Shown: positions 1 to 6,032 of the stretch, in pieces
How the letters are laid out: each line of letters starts with the position of its first letter
How positions within the stretch are numbered: position 1 is the stretch's first letter
DNA from: Bacillota bacterium
GTDB taxonomy: Bacteria > Bacillota > DTU025
Assembly: GCA_012842765.1 (NCBI GenBank)
Contig: DUWJ01000061.1
Span: forward strand, 1 to 10,694
Direction of reading: 5' to 3'
Length of the DNA: 10,694 nt
Notes under the pieces: model-generated
Seen by the model: only the letters and a program-made list of their open reading frames with translations
Databases searched by the model: none
What the model was told of the DNA's origin: nothing
Program-made: the position numbers and the translations under genes

Positions 1-2125
1 AGCGAGCCAAAGCCCCGCCTTCATCAGGCCTTCTCTCTACTATGATGCGGGCATCTATCGCGTAAAGCTCTGACCCATACCCCTTAACCGGGTTCAGGTC
101 CAGCTCCGCAATCTCAGGAAAATCAGAGACCAAAAGCCCAACCCTGGCCAGTATGTCAGCTGCTGCGCCAACATTGACGGCCCGTCCGCCCCTTGCCCCG
201 TCGAGCAGGCGTCTCCCGCGAATGGAATCGATCATTCTCTTGCATTTCTCCATCCCCAGCGGCGCCAGAGCGAACCTTACGTCCTTGAGGACCTCGGTGA
301 AGACTCCGCCAAGCCCGAACATGACCAGTGCCCCAAAGCCCTCTTCGCGGGTCGCTCCCATTATCAGTTCCGTCCCCTCTATCATGGGTTGGACCAGAAC
401 GCCGGTTGCCCCGTCTATTGACATCAACCTCCGCCAAGTATCACGGGCATCCTCAATGCTCGCAACGTTCAGCGCAACTCCGCCCACATCAGTCTTGTGG
501 AGGGGGCCCACAACCTTCATGACAACCGGAAATCCCAGATCCGAGCAGATCCCGTCCAAGTCCTCGACTCCAACTGCCACTGCTTGGCCAGGGATAGGTA
601 TGCCGGCAGCACGCAACAGTGCAGCAGCCGTCTGGGGCGCCAAAGCCGTCCTGGTGTTGTCCGCATGAGCAGACCCGTGAGCCTCATCCCCTTGCAGCGC
701 TCTTGAGATCGCCTCACGGCAATATCCGGGAAGTGTCTCTACTGGCTCATCCAGGCGCGGACGGTTTATCACTCGCCCCAGGCTCCGCCCGAGCTGAACT
801 TCGTCAACAAAATAGGACTTCCCGCGGGCCGTAAAGTCCTCCAGCGCCAGAGCTGAAGTTATGGGGGATGGAAAGACTGGAATAACCGGAATTGGGGACT
901 CGTCCATAGCACGGGCAATAACGTCATACATCTCAGCGATCCCGCCCATCCCCGGATCGCCCATGATGAGCGGCATAACATCCATACGGTCGCGCTCTTC
1001 TTCCGAGATCACGTCAACCGCCTGCTGGATCTGGCTGGGGGTTCTTGTTGATAGGCAATCTACGGGGTTGAGGGCTGAGCTTCCCGGCCACAACACTTCC
1101 CCAAGCCTTTTTTGAGTTGCCTCCCGCAGCAATGGGACCTTCAGGCCCTGTCGAGCCAGCTCGTCGGCGAGAAGCACGCCAGGCCCGCCGGCATCAGTAA
1201 GCACGCACACATTTCTTCCATCTATCGGGCCGGCCATGAGTAAAACGCTTGCCACGTCGAGTAATTCTGATCTGCTGGAAACCCTTATGATACCAGCCTT
1301 CTCGAATAGAGCCTCAACTGCTGTGTCATCACTGGCCATCGCTCCTGTATGACTGGCGGCCGCCCGTTTTCCGGCACCTGTCGCGCCAGCTTTTATGCCC
1401 ACAATCGAGCACCCTTTAGAAATCAGCGACCGCGCATAGCGCAGAAGCTTTTGCGGCTTCTTCACGGATTCCATGTACAAGGCCTTAACCTTAGCCGAAC
1501 CCGACCCAAAGTGCTCATCCATCATGCCGAGGATGTCCTCGACCCCCACCTGCGCAGCGTTGCCCACAGTAAAGACTGAAGACAACAGTAGTCCACGTTC
1601 TATAGCGAGCTCCGCAAGGAAGTCTGCAGTAGCGCCTGATCCGCTAATGATATCGACACACCCCGGCTCAAGTTCTGGGATGGGCCCTGCGAATACTCCC
1701 GCATAGCACGGAGTCAGCACTCCCATGCAATTAGGTCCTATTAGAGTCATACCGTGCCTCTCTGCAATCTCGACCAGCGCAAGCTCCTCGCGCTTTCCTT
1801 CTTCCGAAACCTCGCCAAACCCCGCGCTCAGAATGATTACGGCTCGCGTCCCGACTGCCGCCAGTTCCTCCAGAACCCCCCGAACCCCGCGTGCAGGGAT
1901 AGCGATAATCGCAAGTTCGGGAGTGCCAGGAAGATCACCGACGGACTTGAAGGTCGCGAGCCCGAGCACATCATCGTGTTTCGGGTTAACCGCCCAGAGA
2001 TTGCCGGCGTAACCGTGGTCAACAATGTTTTTCGCCACTCTGCCGCCGGGCTTTGAAACATCATCGCTTGCTCCGACTACCACAATACTGCCAGGGTTGA
2101 CGATATGCTCATACACCGTAGCCAC
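1..2125 (-). CDS. NDP-forming acyl-CoA synthetase (acetate--CoA ligase, ADP-forming type), 3' end cut by window edge
   Basis: Interconverts an acyl-CoA plus ADP and phosphate with a free acid, CoA and ATP in the cytoplasm. In fermenters this usually makes ATP from acetyl-CoA or other acyl-CoAs. The reading frame is open over 708 codons with fused alpha and beta parts. An N-terminal CoA-binding Rossmann domain carries VVVGAS (about residues 15-20) and GPNCMGV (about 130-136). A ligase domain carries SHTG with the probable phosphohistidine His259. The C-terminal ATP-grasp part carries GPLHKTDVGGV with the second, swinging-loop histidine His543 and ends in LDLNPVKGYGSELYAIDARI. This is close to full length; only a few residues should be missing. 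The start is uncertain: in-frame GTG at 2125 or 2116, or TTG at 2161 overlapping the upstream permease. GTG 2125 fits the family N-terminus but has a poorly spaced GGAG. It lies about 28 bp after the permease gene on the same strand, so it may be co-transcribed. The acyl substrate cannot be read from the sequence. Confidence 0.93.
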   Translation of the reverse strand, partial: MATVYEHIVNPGSIVVVGASDDVSKPGGRVAKNIVDHGYAGNLWAVNPKHDDVLGLATFKSVGDLPGTPELAIIAIPARGVRGVLEELAAVGTRAVIILSAGFGEVSEEGKREELALVEIAERHGMTLIGPNCMGVLTPCYAGVFAGPIPELEPGCVDIISGSGATADFLAELAIERGLLLSSVFTVGNAAQVGVEDILGMMDEHFGSGSAKVKALYMESVKKPQKLLRYARSLISKGCSIVGIKAGATGAGKRAAASHTGAMASDDTAVEALFEKAGIIRVSSRSELLDVASVLLMAGPIDGRNVCVLTDAGGPGVLLADELARQGLKVPLLREATQKRLGEVLWPGSSALNPVDCLSTRTPSQIQQAVDVISEEERDRMDVMPLIMGDPGMGGIAEMYDVIARAMDESPIPVIPVFPSPITSALALEDFTARGKSYFVDEVQLGRSLGRVINRPRLDEPVETLPGYCREAISRALQGDEAHGSAHADNTRTALAPQTAAALLRAAGIPIPGQAVAVGVEDLDGICSDLGFPVVMKVVGPLHKTDVGGVALNVASIEDARDTWRRLMSIDGATGVLVQPMIEGTELIMGATREEGFGALVMFGLGGVFTEVLKDVRFALAPLGMEKCKRMIDSIRGRRLLDGARGGRAVNVGAAADILARVGLLVSDFPEIAELDLNPVKGYGSELYAIDARIIVERRPDEGGALAR

Positions 2126-2153
2126 AACTCCATTCCCGCTTCCTCTTGCAAAC

Positions 2154-2828
2154 TCAACCAAGTTCACGATGGACGAATATTACCTGTGCAACCAGCATCC
2201 CCAGAAAGTATATCGCAAGGGAAACGGCAAAGGCAATTGATACCATAGACGGAGTCGGAGACATGATCTTCAGGTAGAACCCCATGATGCTCATTCCAGC
2301 TGGGCGAAATATTGCCGAGATCATGTAGAGGGCTGCCGATAACACTACGAAAGCTATGCCTGCCACGTTCGCGTTCCATGCGAAGGATACGATCAATATC
2401 ATAGCAGCTGTTGGAAGCGTCAAGGCCACCAAATATGGGCCCAGGAATGGAGTCGATCGAAGCGCGATCCCCGCTGCTTTGGGAAAAAGCCTAGCGCCGA
2501 GCAACAGGGCAGCGACGCTGATGAGTGACCACAACACCCCAGCAAACAGCGGCGCGAGGAACTTGGATGCGACTATCGTTTGCGGAGATATGGGCATCGA
2601 TCTCAAGAGGGAGAGAGTCCGGTTTTTCTCCTCGTTCGAAGCATTGGCAAACGCACAGCCTGGAACCATCAGCATGGAGTAGGTGTTGGCTAAACTCGAG
2701 AAGTACAATGATGCGATTTCATCATTACCCGTGAGCGCTCCAAACACTAATAGTCCGCCGAAAAGCCCGATGGGGAGAAGCAGCATCAGTCTGCTTGTGT
2801 AGAGATCCTTCCAGACAAGACTGATCAT
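2154..2828 (-). CDS. ABC-2 type transporter permease, copy B
   Basis: Hydrophobic 224-aa membrane subunit of an ABC exporter. It begins MISLVWKDLY and has about six predicted membrane segments (roughly 13-31, 45-62, 90-110, 128-150, 157-175, 195-217). After the second segment comes the conserved cytosolic stretch EEKNRTLSLLRSMPISP, a typical ABC-2 coupling region. It is a paralogue of the adjacent permease: 23 of the first 34 residues match, as do 20 of 24 in the block starting FRPAGMS. The ATG at 2828 is chosen because it aligns with the paralogue's start and is preceded by a perfect AGGAGGG (2836-2842) seven bases away. The frame stays open upstream, but that extension is only the other permease and the ATPase remnant read in another frame. 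It is the last transporter gene of the operon. The two copies probably form a heterodimeric membrane domain with the single ATPase. Substrate unknown. Confidence 0.9.
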   Translation of the reverse strand: MISLVWKDLYTSRLMLLLPIGLFGGLLVFGALTGNDEIASLYFSSLANTYSMLMVPGCAFANASNEEKNRTLSLLRSMPISPQTIVASKFLAPLFAGVLWSLISVAALLLGARLFPKAAGIALRSTPFLGPYLVALTLPTAAMILIVSFAWNANVAGIAFVVLSAALYMISAIFRPAGMSIMGFYLKIMSPTPSMVSIAFAVSLAIYFLGMLVAQVIFVHRELG

Positions 2829-2829
2829 C

Positions 2830-2908
2830 TCATGTCCCTCCTCTCGCGGTCGAAATGAGGATATCCTCCATGGACGCTGTCGGCTCCTCGCTGCGCGCCC
2901 TATCAAGC
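2830..2908 (-). pseudogene. 79-bp remnant of the ABC ATPase 3' end between the permeases
   Basis: This stretch aligns without a gap to the last 79 bases of the intact ATPase gene (3573-3651), about 62 of 79 bases identical by hand count. In the ATPase frame it reads LDRARSEEPTASMEDILIST and then ARGGT before a stop; the intact tail is LEKARKDEPTASIEDIVILA then ARGEK. The stop-G-ATG junction of ATPase to permease is preserved as TGAGATG. Homology begins exactly at the hexamer GCTTGA, which is also the last codon and stop of permease A (2903-2908), so the breakpoint lies in a six-base microhomology. It encodes no working ATPase. An internal ATG at 2871 opens a 13-codon mini-ORF that ends one base before permease B. 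Confidence 0.9.
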
Positions 2909-3571
2909 GAGTTCGCGCCGGGCAAATACGGCTTGTGCAACCAGCATGCCCACAACGTATACTCCAAGGCAAGCAACGAGAACAACTGATATCATAGACG
3001 GAGTCGGAGACATGATCTTCAGGTAGAACTCCGTCATGCTCATCCCAGCCGGACGGAATGCTGTCGGGATAACATAGAGGGCTACCCATAGCGCCATGAT
3101 AGCGTTCCGCGCTGCGCTCGAATTCCACTTGAAGAACGCGATCAATGTCACGGCAGCTATTGGAAGCGTCAGGGCCATCATGTATAGGCCCGTCAATGAA
3201 CTCGGAGGAAACTCGCCCCCAGCCCCTGGGAAAAGCCTGGTTCCCCACGAGGCCGCGACCATATTGATGACAGACCACAAAATGCCTGCAAGCAAAGATG
3301 AGATGAACTTGGAGGCAACTATCGTCCGCGGGGAAATGGGCATCGATCGGAGCAGGGCGAGGGTCCGGTTCTTTTCCTCATTGGCAGCGCTATTGAGAGC
3401 ACAGAACGGAACCATCATCGGTGAAAAGGTATTCATAATCCCTAAGCTGTACGCGGCAATCTCTTCGGAGCCTGTGAGCGCTCCAAAAACGAAGAGCCCC
3501 CCGAAAAGCCCTATCGCAATGAATATCATGGACCTGTTTACGTAGAGATCTTTCCATATGAGATTCGTCAT
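2903..3571 (-). CDS. ABC-2 type transporter permease, copy A
   Basis: Membrane subunit of the same ABC exporter, 222 aa, starting MTNLIWKDLY, with about six predicted membrane segments (roughly 13-31, 40-60, 88-108, 127-147, 155-172, 193-215). The cytosolic stretch EEKNRTLALLRSMPISP (65-81) matches the ATPase-contact region seen in ABC-2 permeases. The start is separated from the ATPase stop by one base (TGAGATG), which points to translational coupling; GAGGGG in the ATPase tail is the ribosome binding site. Permeases of this size next to a YtrA-like regulator occur in Ytr-type and phenol-soluble-modulin (Pmt-type) exporters, so export of a peptide or another membrane-active compound is a reasonable guess. 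The sequence alone does not identify the cargo. Confidence 0.9.
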   Translation of the reverse strand: MTNLIWKDLYVNRSMIFIAIGLFGGLFVFGALTGSEEIAAYSLGIMNTFSPMMVPFCALNSAANEEKNRTLALLRSMPISPRTIVASKFISSLLAGILWSVINMVAASWGTRLFPGAGGEFPPSSLTGLYMMALTLPIAAVTLIAFFKWNSSAARNAIMALWVALYVIPTAFRPAGMSMTEFYLKIMSPTPSMISVVLVACLGVYVVGMLVAQAVFARRELA

Positions 3572-3572
3572 C

Positions 3573-4304
3573 TCACTTTTCCCCTCTCGCTGCCAAAATC
3601 ACGATATCCTCTATGGACGCTGTCGGCTCGTCCTTGCGTGCCTTCTCAAGCAAGGCATCCTTCTCATCACTGTCATGTATCCGCCCATCCACAATGATAG
3701 TGATGTAATCTGCAACCCGGTCAAGGTCGGAAGTGATATGGGTAGAGAACAGGACCGACCGTTCGCCGTCGCCCATGAAATCGAGCAGCTCCGCAAGAAG
3801 CTCTCGCCGAACCACCGGATCCAGACCTGATGTGGGCTCATCCAGGATGAGCAGCTCGGGCCTGTGCGCCATGGCCAACGCCAGGGAAAGCTTGGCCCGG
3901 TTCCCCTTGGAGAGTGCCCCTGCCCTCTTGCCCAGATCAATTTCGAACCTGGCCGCAAGCGCGTCGAAGTAGTTCTGATCCCACGTGGGGTAATACTGGC
4001 GCACGAACCGCGCCATCCAACCTGCAGTCATGTCGTCGTAGAAGTTGTGGTTTTCAGGAACATAGCCTATGCGCCTCTTCACCTCGGTCTCGTGGGCTAC
4101 ATTGTCGAGCCCGAAGATGGCTGCTTGCCCGGAATCAGCGCGCGCAAGGTTCATCATGATCCTGATGATGGTCGTTTTCCCCGCTCCATTCGGCCCAACC
4201 AGGCCCATGATGTAACCGCGCGGCAGTTCAAAAGAGACATCCTTAAGCTCAAAGCCTGGGTATGCCTTTGAGATTTTGCAGAGCTGAAGCACTGCATCAT
4301 CCAT
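3573..4304 (-). CDS. ABC transporter ATP-binding protein, YtrB-like
   Basis: Cytosolic ATPase of 243 aa that drives the two permeases downstream. Visible motifs in order: Walker A GPNGAGKTT (37-45); Q-loop region YVPENHNFYDD, with Glu84 where many families have Gln; signature LSKGN (131-135) in place of LSGGQ; Walker B LLILDEP (151-157) with catalytic Glu156; D-loop SGLD (159-162); switch His189 in STHI. The LSKGNRAKLSLALAMAHRPE stretch is characteristic of the YtrB/NatA-like subgroup of exporter ATPases. The ATG at 4304 is chosen because MDDAVLQLCKISKAYPGFEL is a normal ABC N-terminus. The frame is open further upstream only as a shadow of the repressor gene. The start overlaps the repressor stop by eight bases (ATGGATGA), which implies translational coupling. 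Its last 79 bases are duplicated between the permease genes. Confidence 0.95.
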   Translation of the reverse strand: MDDAVLQLCKISKAYPGFELKDVSFELPRGYIMGLVGPNGAGKTTIIRIMMNLARADSGQAAIFGLDNVAHETEVKRRIGYVPENHNFYDDMTAGWMARFVRQYYPTWDQNYFDALAARFEIDLGKRAGALSKGNRAKLSLALAMAHRPELLILDEPTSGLDPVVRRELLAELLDFMGDGERSVLFSTHITSDLDRVADYITIIVDGRIHDSDEKDALLEKARKDEPTASIEDIVILAARGEK

Positions 4305-4683
4305 AGTTGACCCTCCCATCCAGCACGTTCTGGAGCAATTCCGCAATTTCACTGTCTTCAAGTCCAAGACTGCGGCCTTCCTCGACCGCGTTCGCCAGAT
4401 GCCCAATGACCTCTCTGGCCTTGAGCCGTTCAATATCCTCAAGAGAAAGATCAGCGACGAAAGTCCCCAGGCCCGGCCTTGTCACGATCAATCCTTCCGC
4501 CTCCAGGTCTGCATAGGCTCGTTTTGTCGTGATCACGCTGGCAAGCAGATCCGCAGCGAGCTTCCTGATGGACGGAAGGGGATCTCCCGGCTTGAGCTCG
4601 CCTGAGAGAATCTGGGCCCTAACCTGGTCAACTATCTGCTGGTACATGGGCACTGGATTGTTCGGCGAAATGGCGATATCCAT
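4297..4683 (-). CDS. GntR-family transcriptional repressor, YtrA-like
   Basis: DNA-binding regulator of 128 aa, the first gene of the transporter operon and very probably its autorepressor. It opens MDIAISPNNPVPMYQQIVDQ, the usual YtrA-subfamily start. The winged helix-turn-helix follows: LSGELKPGDPLPSIRKLAAD, then TTKRAYADLEAEGLI, and the wing TRPGLGTFVA. There is no large effector domain, only a short helical tail (ERLKAREVIGHLANAVEEG) typical of this short subfamily, about 130 aa in Bacillus YtrA. ATG 4683 is preferred over a TTG at 4797 because it matches the family N-terminus. The ribosome binding site is weak (GGGATG). The leader between the predicted transcription start and this codon is about 130 bases, longer than usual. 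Members known from the family respond to cell-wall stress or amphipathic peptides; the signal here is unknown. Confidence 0.93.
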   Translation of the reverse strand: MDIAISPNNPVPMYQQIVDQVRAQILSGELKPGDPLPSIRKLAADLLASVITTKRAYADLEAEGLIVTRPGLGTFVADLSLEDIERLKAREVIGHLANAVEEGRSLGLEDSEIAELLQNVLDGRVNYG

Positions 4684-4801
4684 GTCATCCCAACCTAACC
4701 GTCCCGAATCGCGCACTGCAGGCGCCAGAAACGTCTGCCGCATCACCCGAATGCAACTATGGCTCTCCTGCGCATCACCTGCACGCCGACCGGGCAAATA
4801 C

Positions 4802-4820
4802 GTGTATATCGTCTATACAC
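4802..4820. promoter_or_regulatory. Palindromic operator for the GntR repressor
   Basis: A perfect 7-5-7 inverted repeat, GTGTATA-TCGTC-TATACAC. A third, near-matching half-site, TATATACG, follows at 4823-4830. It sits just downstream of the predicted -10 box and over the predicted transcription start of the repressor-transporter operon, the position expected for an autorepressor site. The link to this repressor is inferred from position and symmetry. Confidence 0.75.
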
Positions 4821-4849
4821 ACTATATACGCCGCCGGTTCCCAGGTCAA
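4821..4849 (-). promoter_or_regulatory. Sigma-A type promoter of the GntR-ABC operon
   Basis: On the minus strand, a -35 box TTGACC (4849-4844) is followed after exactly 17 bases by TATAGT (4826-4821), five of six consensus bases in each box. The predicted start is near 4814, inside the palindromic operator, so a bound repressor would block polymerase. Confidence 0.75.
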
Positions 4850-5078
4850 CACCGATATTTGCGGCGAGAATACGCAGACCTGCATCTTGATGGATTCACT
4901 TGAAAGATATTCCGAGCCGTTCCGACGCCACTCATCTTCCGGGCTCCACCCGCGGTAGAGAGTCTGAAGGGCCGAAAGGCGAACACACTTGAACCATGGC
5001 TTGCGTATAAGGTACATGCAAGGTGAAGGCGACAGCGCCGGGAGTCTTGGCGAAAGCATTGGGGGGAGGCCACTTTAC

Positions 5079-5267
5079 ATGAAGTCAAACAGCTGCAAGT
5101 CTACACTCGCGCTCCTGAGAGTGATAGGCGGCTGGATTCTCGCCGTTGGCTCGTTCATCGTGGCTGTCGCCGTAACGCTGGAATTCTTCCAAGATGACTG
5201 TTCGAAGCATGATCCTGATCCTTCAGGACGGTATGTGATTGAAGTCAAGCGCGCTGGCACTGATTAG
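5079..5267 (+). CDS. Small single-pass membrane protein 1, unknown family
   Basis: A 62-aa protein whose family I do not recognise. ATG 5079 is chosen over the longer frame from 4989 because GGGGGGAGG (5061-5069) lies nine bases before it, and because this start aligns it residue for residue with the second small protein. Residues 10-33 form one predicted membrane helix. The core, RVIGGWI at 14-20 and AVGSFIVA at 22-29, then AVT and EF, is almost identical in protein 2. The tail is short and polar (DDCSKHDPDPSGRYVIEVKR) with one cysteine (Cys41). In the 25 core codons, 14 differ from gene 2 synonymously, 4 change the residue and 7 are unchanged, a pattern of selection for protein sequence that argues this is a real gene. 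It faces away from the ABC exporter operon. Function unknown: a small membrane regulator, a toxin or exported peptide, or a subunit are all possible. Confidence 0.72.
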   Translation: MKSNSCKSTLALLRVIGGWILAVGSFIVAVAVTLEFFQDDCSKHDPDPSGRYVIEVKRAGTD

Positions 5268-5311
5268 CCCTACGCCACTAGCCCACTTTTCCACCGGGGA
5301 AATAGTGCAGT

Positions 5312-5332
5312 CGGCACATTCGAAGTGTGCCG
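5312..5332. other. Hairpin downstream of small membrane gene 1
   Basis: Perfect seven-base stem CGGCACA/TGTGCCG around TTCGAAG, 45 bases after the stop of small gene 1. No T-run follows, so it is not a standard intrinsic terminator. It may stabilise an RNA 3' end or be a protein-binding palindrome. Confidence 0.4.
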
Positions 5333-5623
5333 GGACAAGGCCCATACTGAATGAAGGGCGAAGGGATTATACCGCCACATTCTGGAAGCCCATTCATTGA
5401 TACTGGTGTTTGGCACTAATCGAGACGAGATGAAGGCAGGTCAAATAGGTAAGGAAGCTGAGACTGGGCGCGTCAAAAACCTTGGGATTTCAGCTCATCC
5501 CAAATGGCGGCACGGATAAGCTGGCTGCCGCCTCGAAAACAGTCTTTGGGGACAGCAAAGTAAACCAGATTCCTTCCTGCGCCAAACATATCTGCCCCTA
5601 ACAAACAGAGCAAAAGAGCTCTC

Positions 5624-5630
5624 GAGGAGG
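5624..5630 (+). promoter_or_regulatory. Ribosome binding site of small membrane gene 2
   Basis: GAGGAGG, eight bases before ATG 5639. This near-perfect site is the main non-homology evidence that the 69-aa frame is translated. Confidence 0.8.
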
Positions 5631-5638
5631 ACTCTCAT

Positions 5639-5848
5639 ATGGGGTCATCGGATACAGCAAAATCCCTTTTTTTCGTGCGCGTCATAGGCGGCTGGATAAC
5701 GGCAGTCGGCTCATTCATAGTTGCAATCGCAGTTACGACCGAGTTTTCCCAGATGTATCCTCCGTGTGCCCCCCAGGTACCTGTTCCCTGCGCCAATTCC
5801 AAGGAAGGTGCACTGAAGGATGTCGCAAATGCCGCTAATTGGCAATAG
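5639..5848 (+). CDS. Small single-pass membrane protein 2, paralogue of protein 1
   Basis: A 69-aa protein of unrecognised family. It aligns without gaps from residue 1 to the 62-aa protein encoded 372 bases upstream: RVIGGWI is at residues 14-20 and AVGSFIVA at 22-29 in both. The only core changes are L21T, V30I, L34T and F37S. One membrane helix is predicted at about 10-33. The tail is different in sequence, rich in proline with two cysteines (Cys43, Cys51: PPCAPQVPVPC), then KEGALKDVANAANWQ. The conserved membrane core with unrelated tails suggests a shared membrane partner or oligomer with tail-specific roles. The two genes are not closely spaced, and each may have its own transcript. The core has a GG pair (17-18), but I see no export peptidase nearby. 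Confidence 0.78.
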   Translation: MGSSDTAKSLFFVRVIGGWITAVGSFIVAIAVTTEFSQMYPPCAPQVPVPCANSKEGALKDVANAANWQ

Positions 5849-5871
5849 CAGTCGGGCGGGGGCCCATGGGC

Positions 5872-5908
5872 GAATCCACTCTACATGACATTTCATGTTA
5901 GTGGATTC
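5872..5908. other. Long two-part hairpin between convergent small gene 2 and purC
   Basis: A nine-base stem GAATCCACT/AGTGGATTC encloses a small internal loop and a six-base stem ACATGA/TCATGT with loop CATT, fifteen base pairs in total. It lies 23 bases after the stop of small gene 2 and about 125 bases past the end of purC. No T-run follows on either strand. It may help end transcription or protect 3' ends of the convergent genes, but it is not a canonical rho-independent terminator. Confidence 0.55.
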
Positions 5909-6032
5909 CAGACATATCACTGCACTCATCTGCCAGTAGATGTATGCGCGAATTGCCCTGCCTGTAGCTCCTGATCCAGCCTTCGCCGAATCGGCCTCCA
6001 ACCGGCCCCGCTCGACTGTCCACGGCCATGGG

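Larger units (their letters stand above)
2154..3651 (-). repeat. Tandem homologous segments: ATPase 3' end plus permease, two copies
   Basis: Unit 1 runs from 3651 down to 2903 (ATPase last 79 bp plus permease A). Unit 2 runs from 2908 down to 2154 (ATPase remnant plus permease B). They share the six bases GCTTGA at 2903-2908, and the same hexamer occurs at 3646-3651 in the ATPase gene where the homology begins. The permease parts are clearly diverged at the protein level, so the event is old. Either the segment was tandemly duplicated through GCTTGA microhomology, or an ATPase-permease-ATPase-permease operon lost most of its second ATPase. Confidence 0.85.
4684..5078. other. Intergenic region between the divergent repressor operon and small membrane gene 1
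   Basis: About 395 bases without a supportable gene. The left part is the roughly 130-base leader of the repressor gene and its promoter and operator. In the right part (4850-5078) I see no convincing rightward promoter for the small gene: a TTGAAC near 4990 lacks a well-spaced -10 box. No riboswitch family is recognised. Confidence 0.5.
5268..5638. other. 371-bp gap between the two small membrane genes, with a hairpin cluster before gene 2
   Basis: No further coding sequence is supported here. Besides the hairpin at 5312-5332, three inverted repeats follow one another: TTGGGAT/ATCCCAA (5482-5503), GGCGGCA/TGCCGCC with a 13-base loop (5506-5532), and a weaker CTTTG/CAAAG (5544-5560). They end about 64 bases before the ribosome binding site of small gene 2, so if the transcript starts upstream they form a structured leader. 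I do not recognise a known riboswitch or a promoter. Confidence 0.5.

Noticed and set aside
153..2056. Several rightward open frames of 60-170 codons opposite the acyl-CoA synthetase gene
   Set aside because: They are antisense shadows of a continuous leftward reading frame with clear family motifs, and they resemble no protein.
2154..3278. Reading permease B as a 374-aa protein with a long N-terminal extension
   Set aside because: The extra 150 residues are permease A and the ATPase remnant read in a different frame. The start at 2828 has a perfect ribosome binding site and aligns with permease A.
4850..5078. Riboswitch in the leader of small gene 1
   Set aside because: A few purine-rich and GAAA-type loop sequences are present, but no conserved core of any riboswitch class could be matched.
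5079..5848. Double-glycine leader peptides (GG at residues 17-18 of both small proteins)
   Set aside because: The strongest conservation continues after GG inside a continuous hydrophobic helix, the part before GG lacks the usual acidic leader pattern, and no C39-peptidase ABC exporter is nearby. A membrane helix explains the sequence better.
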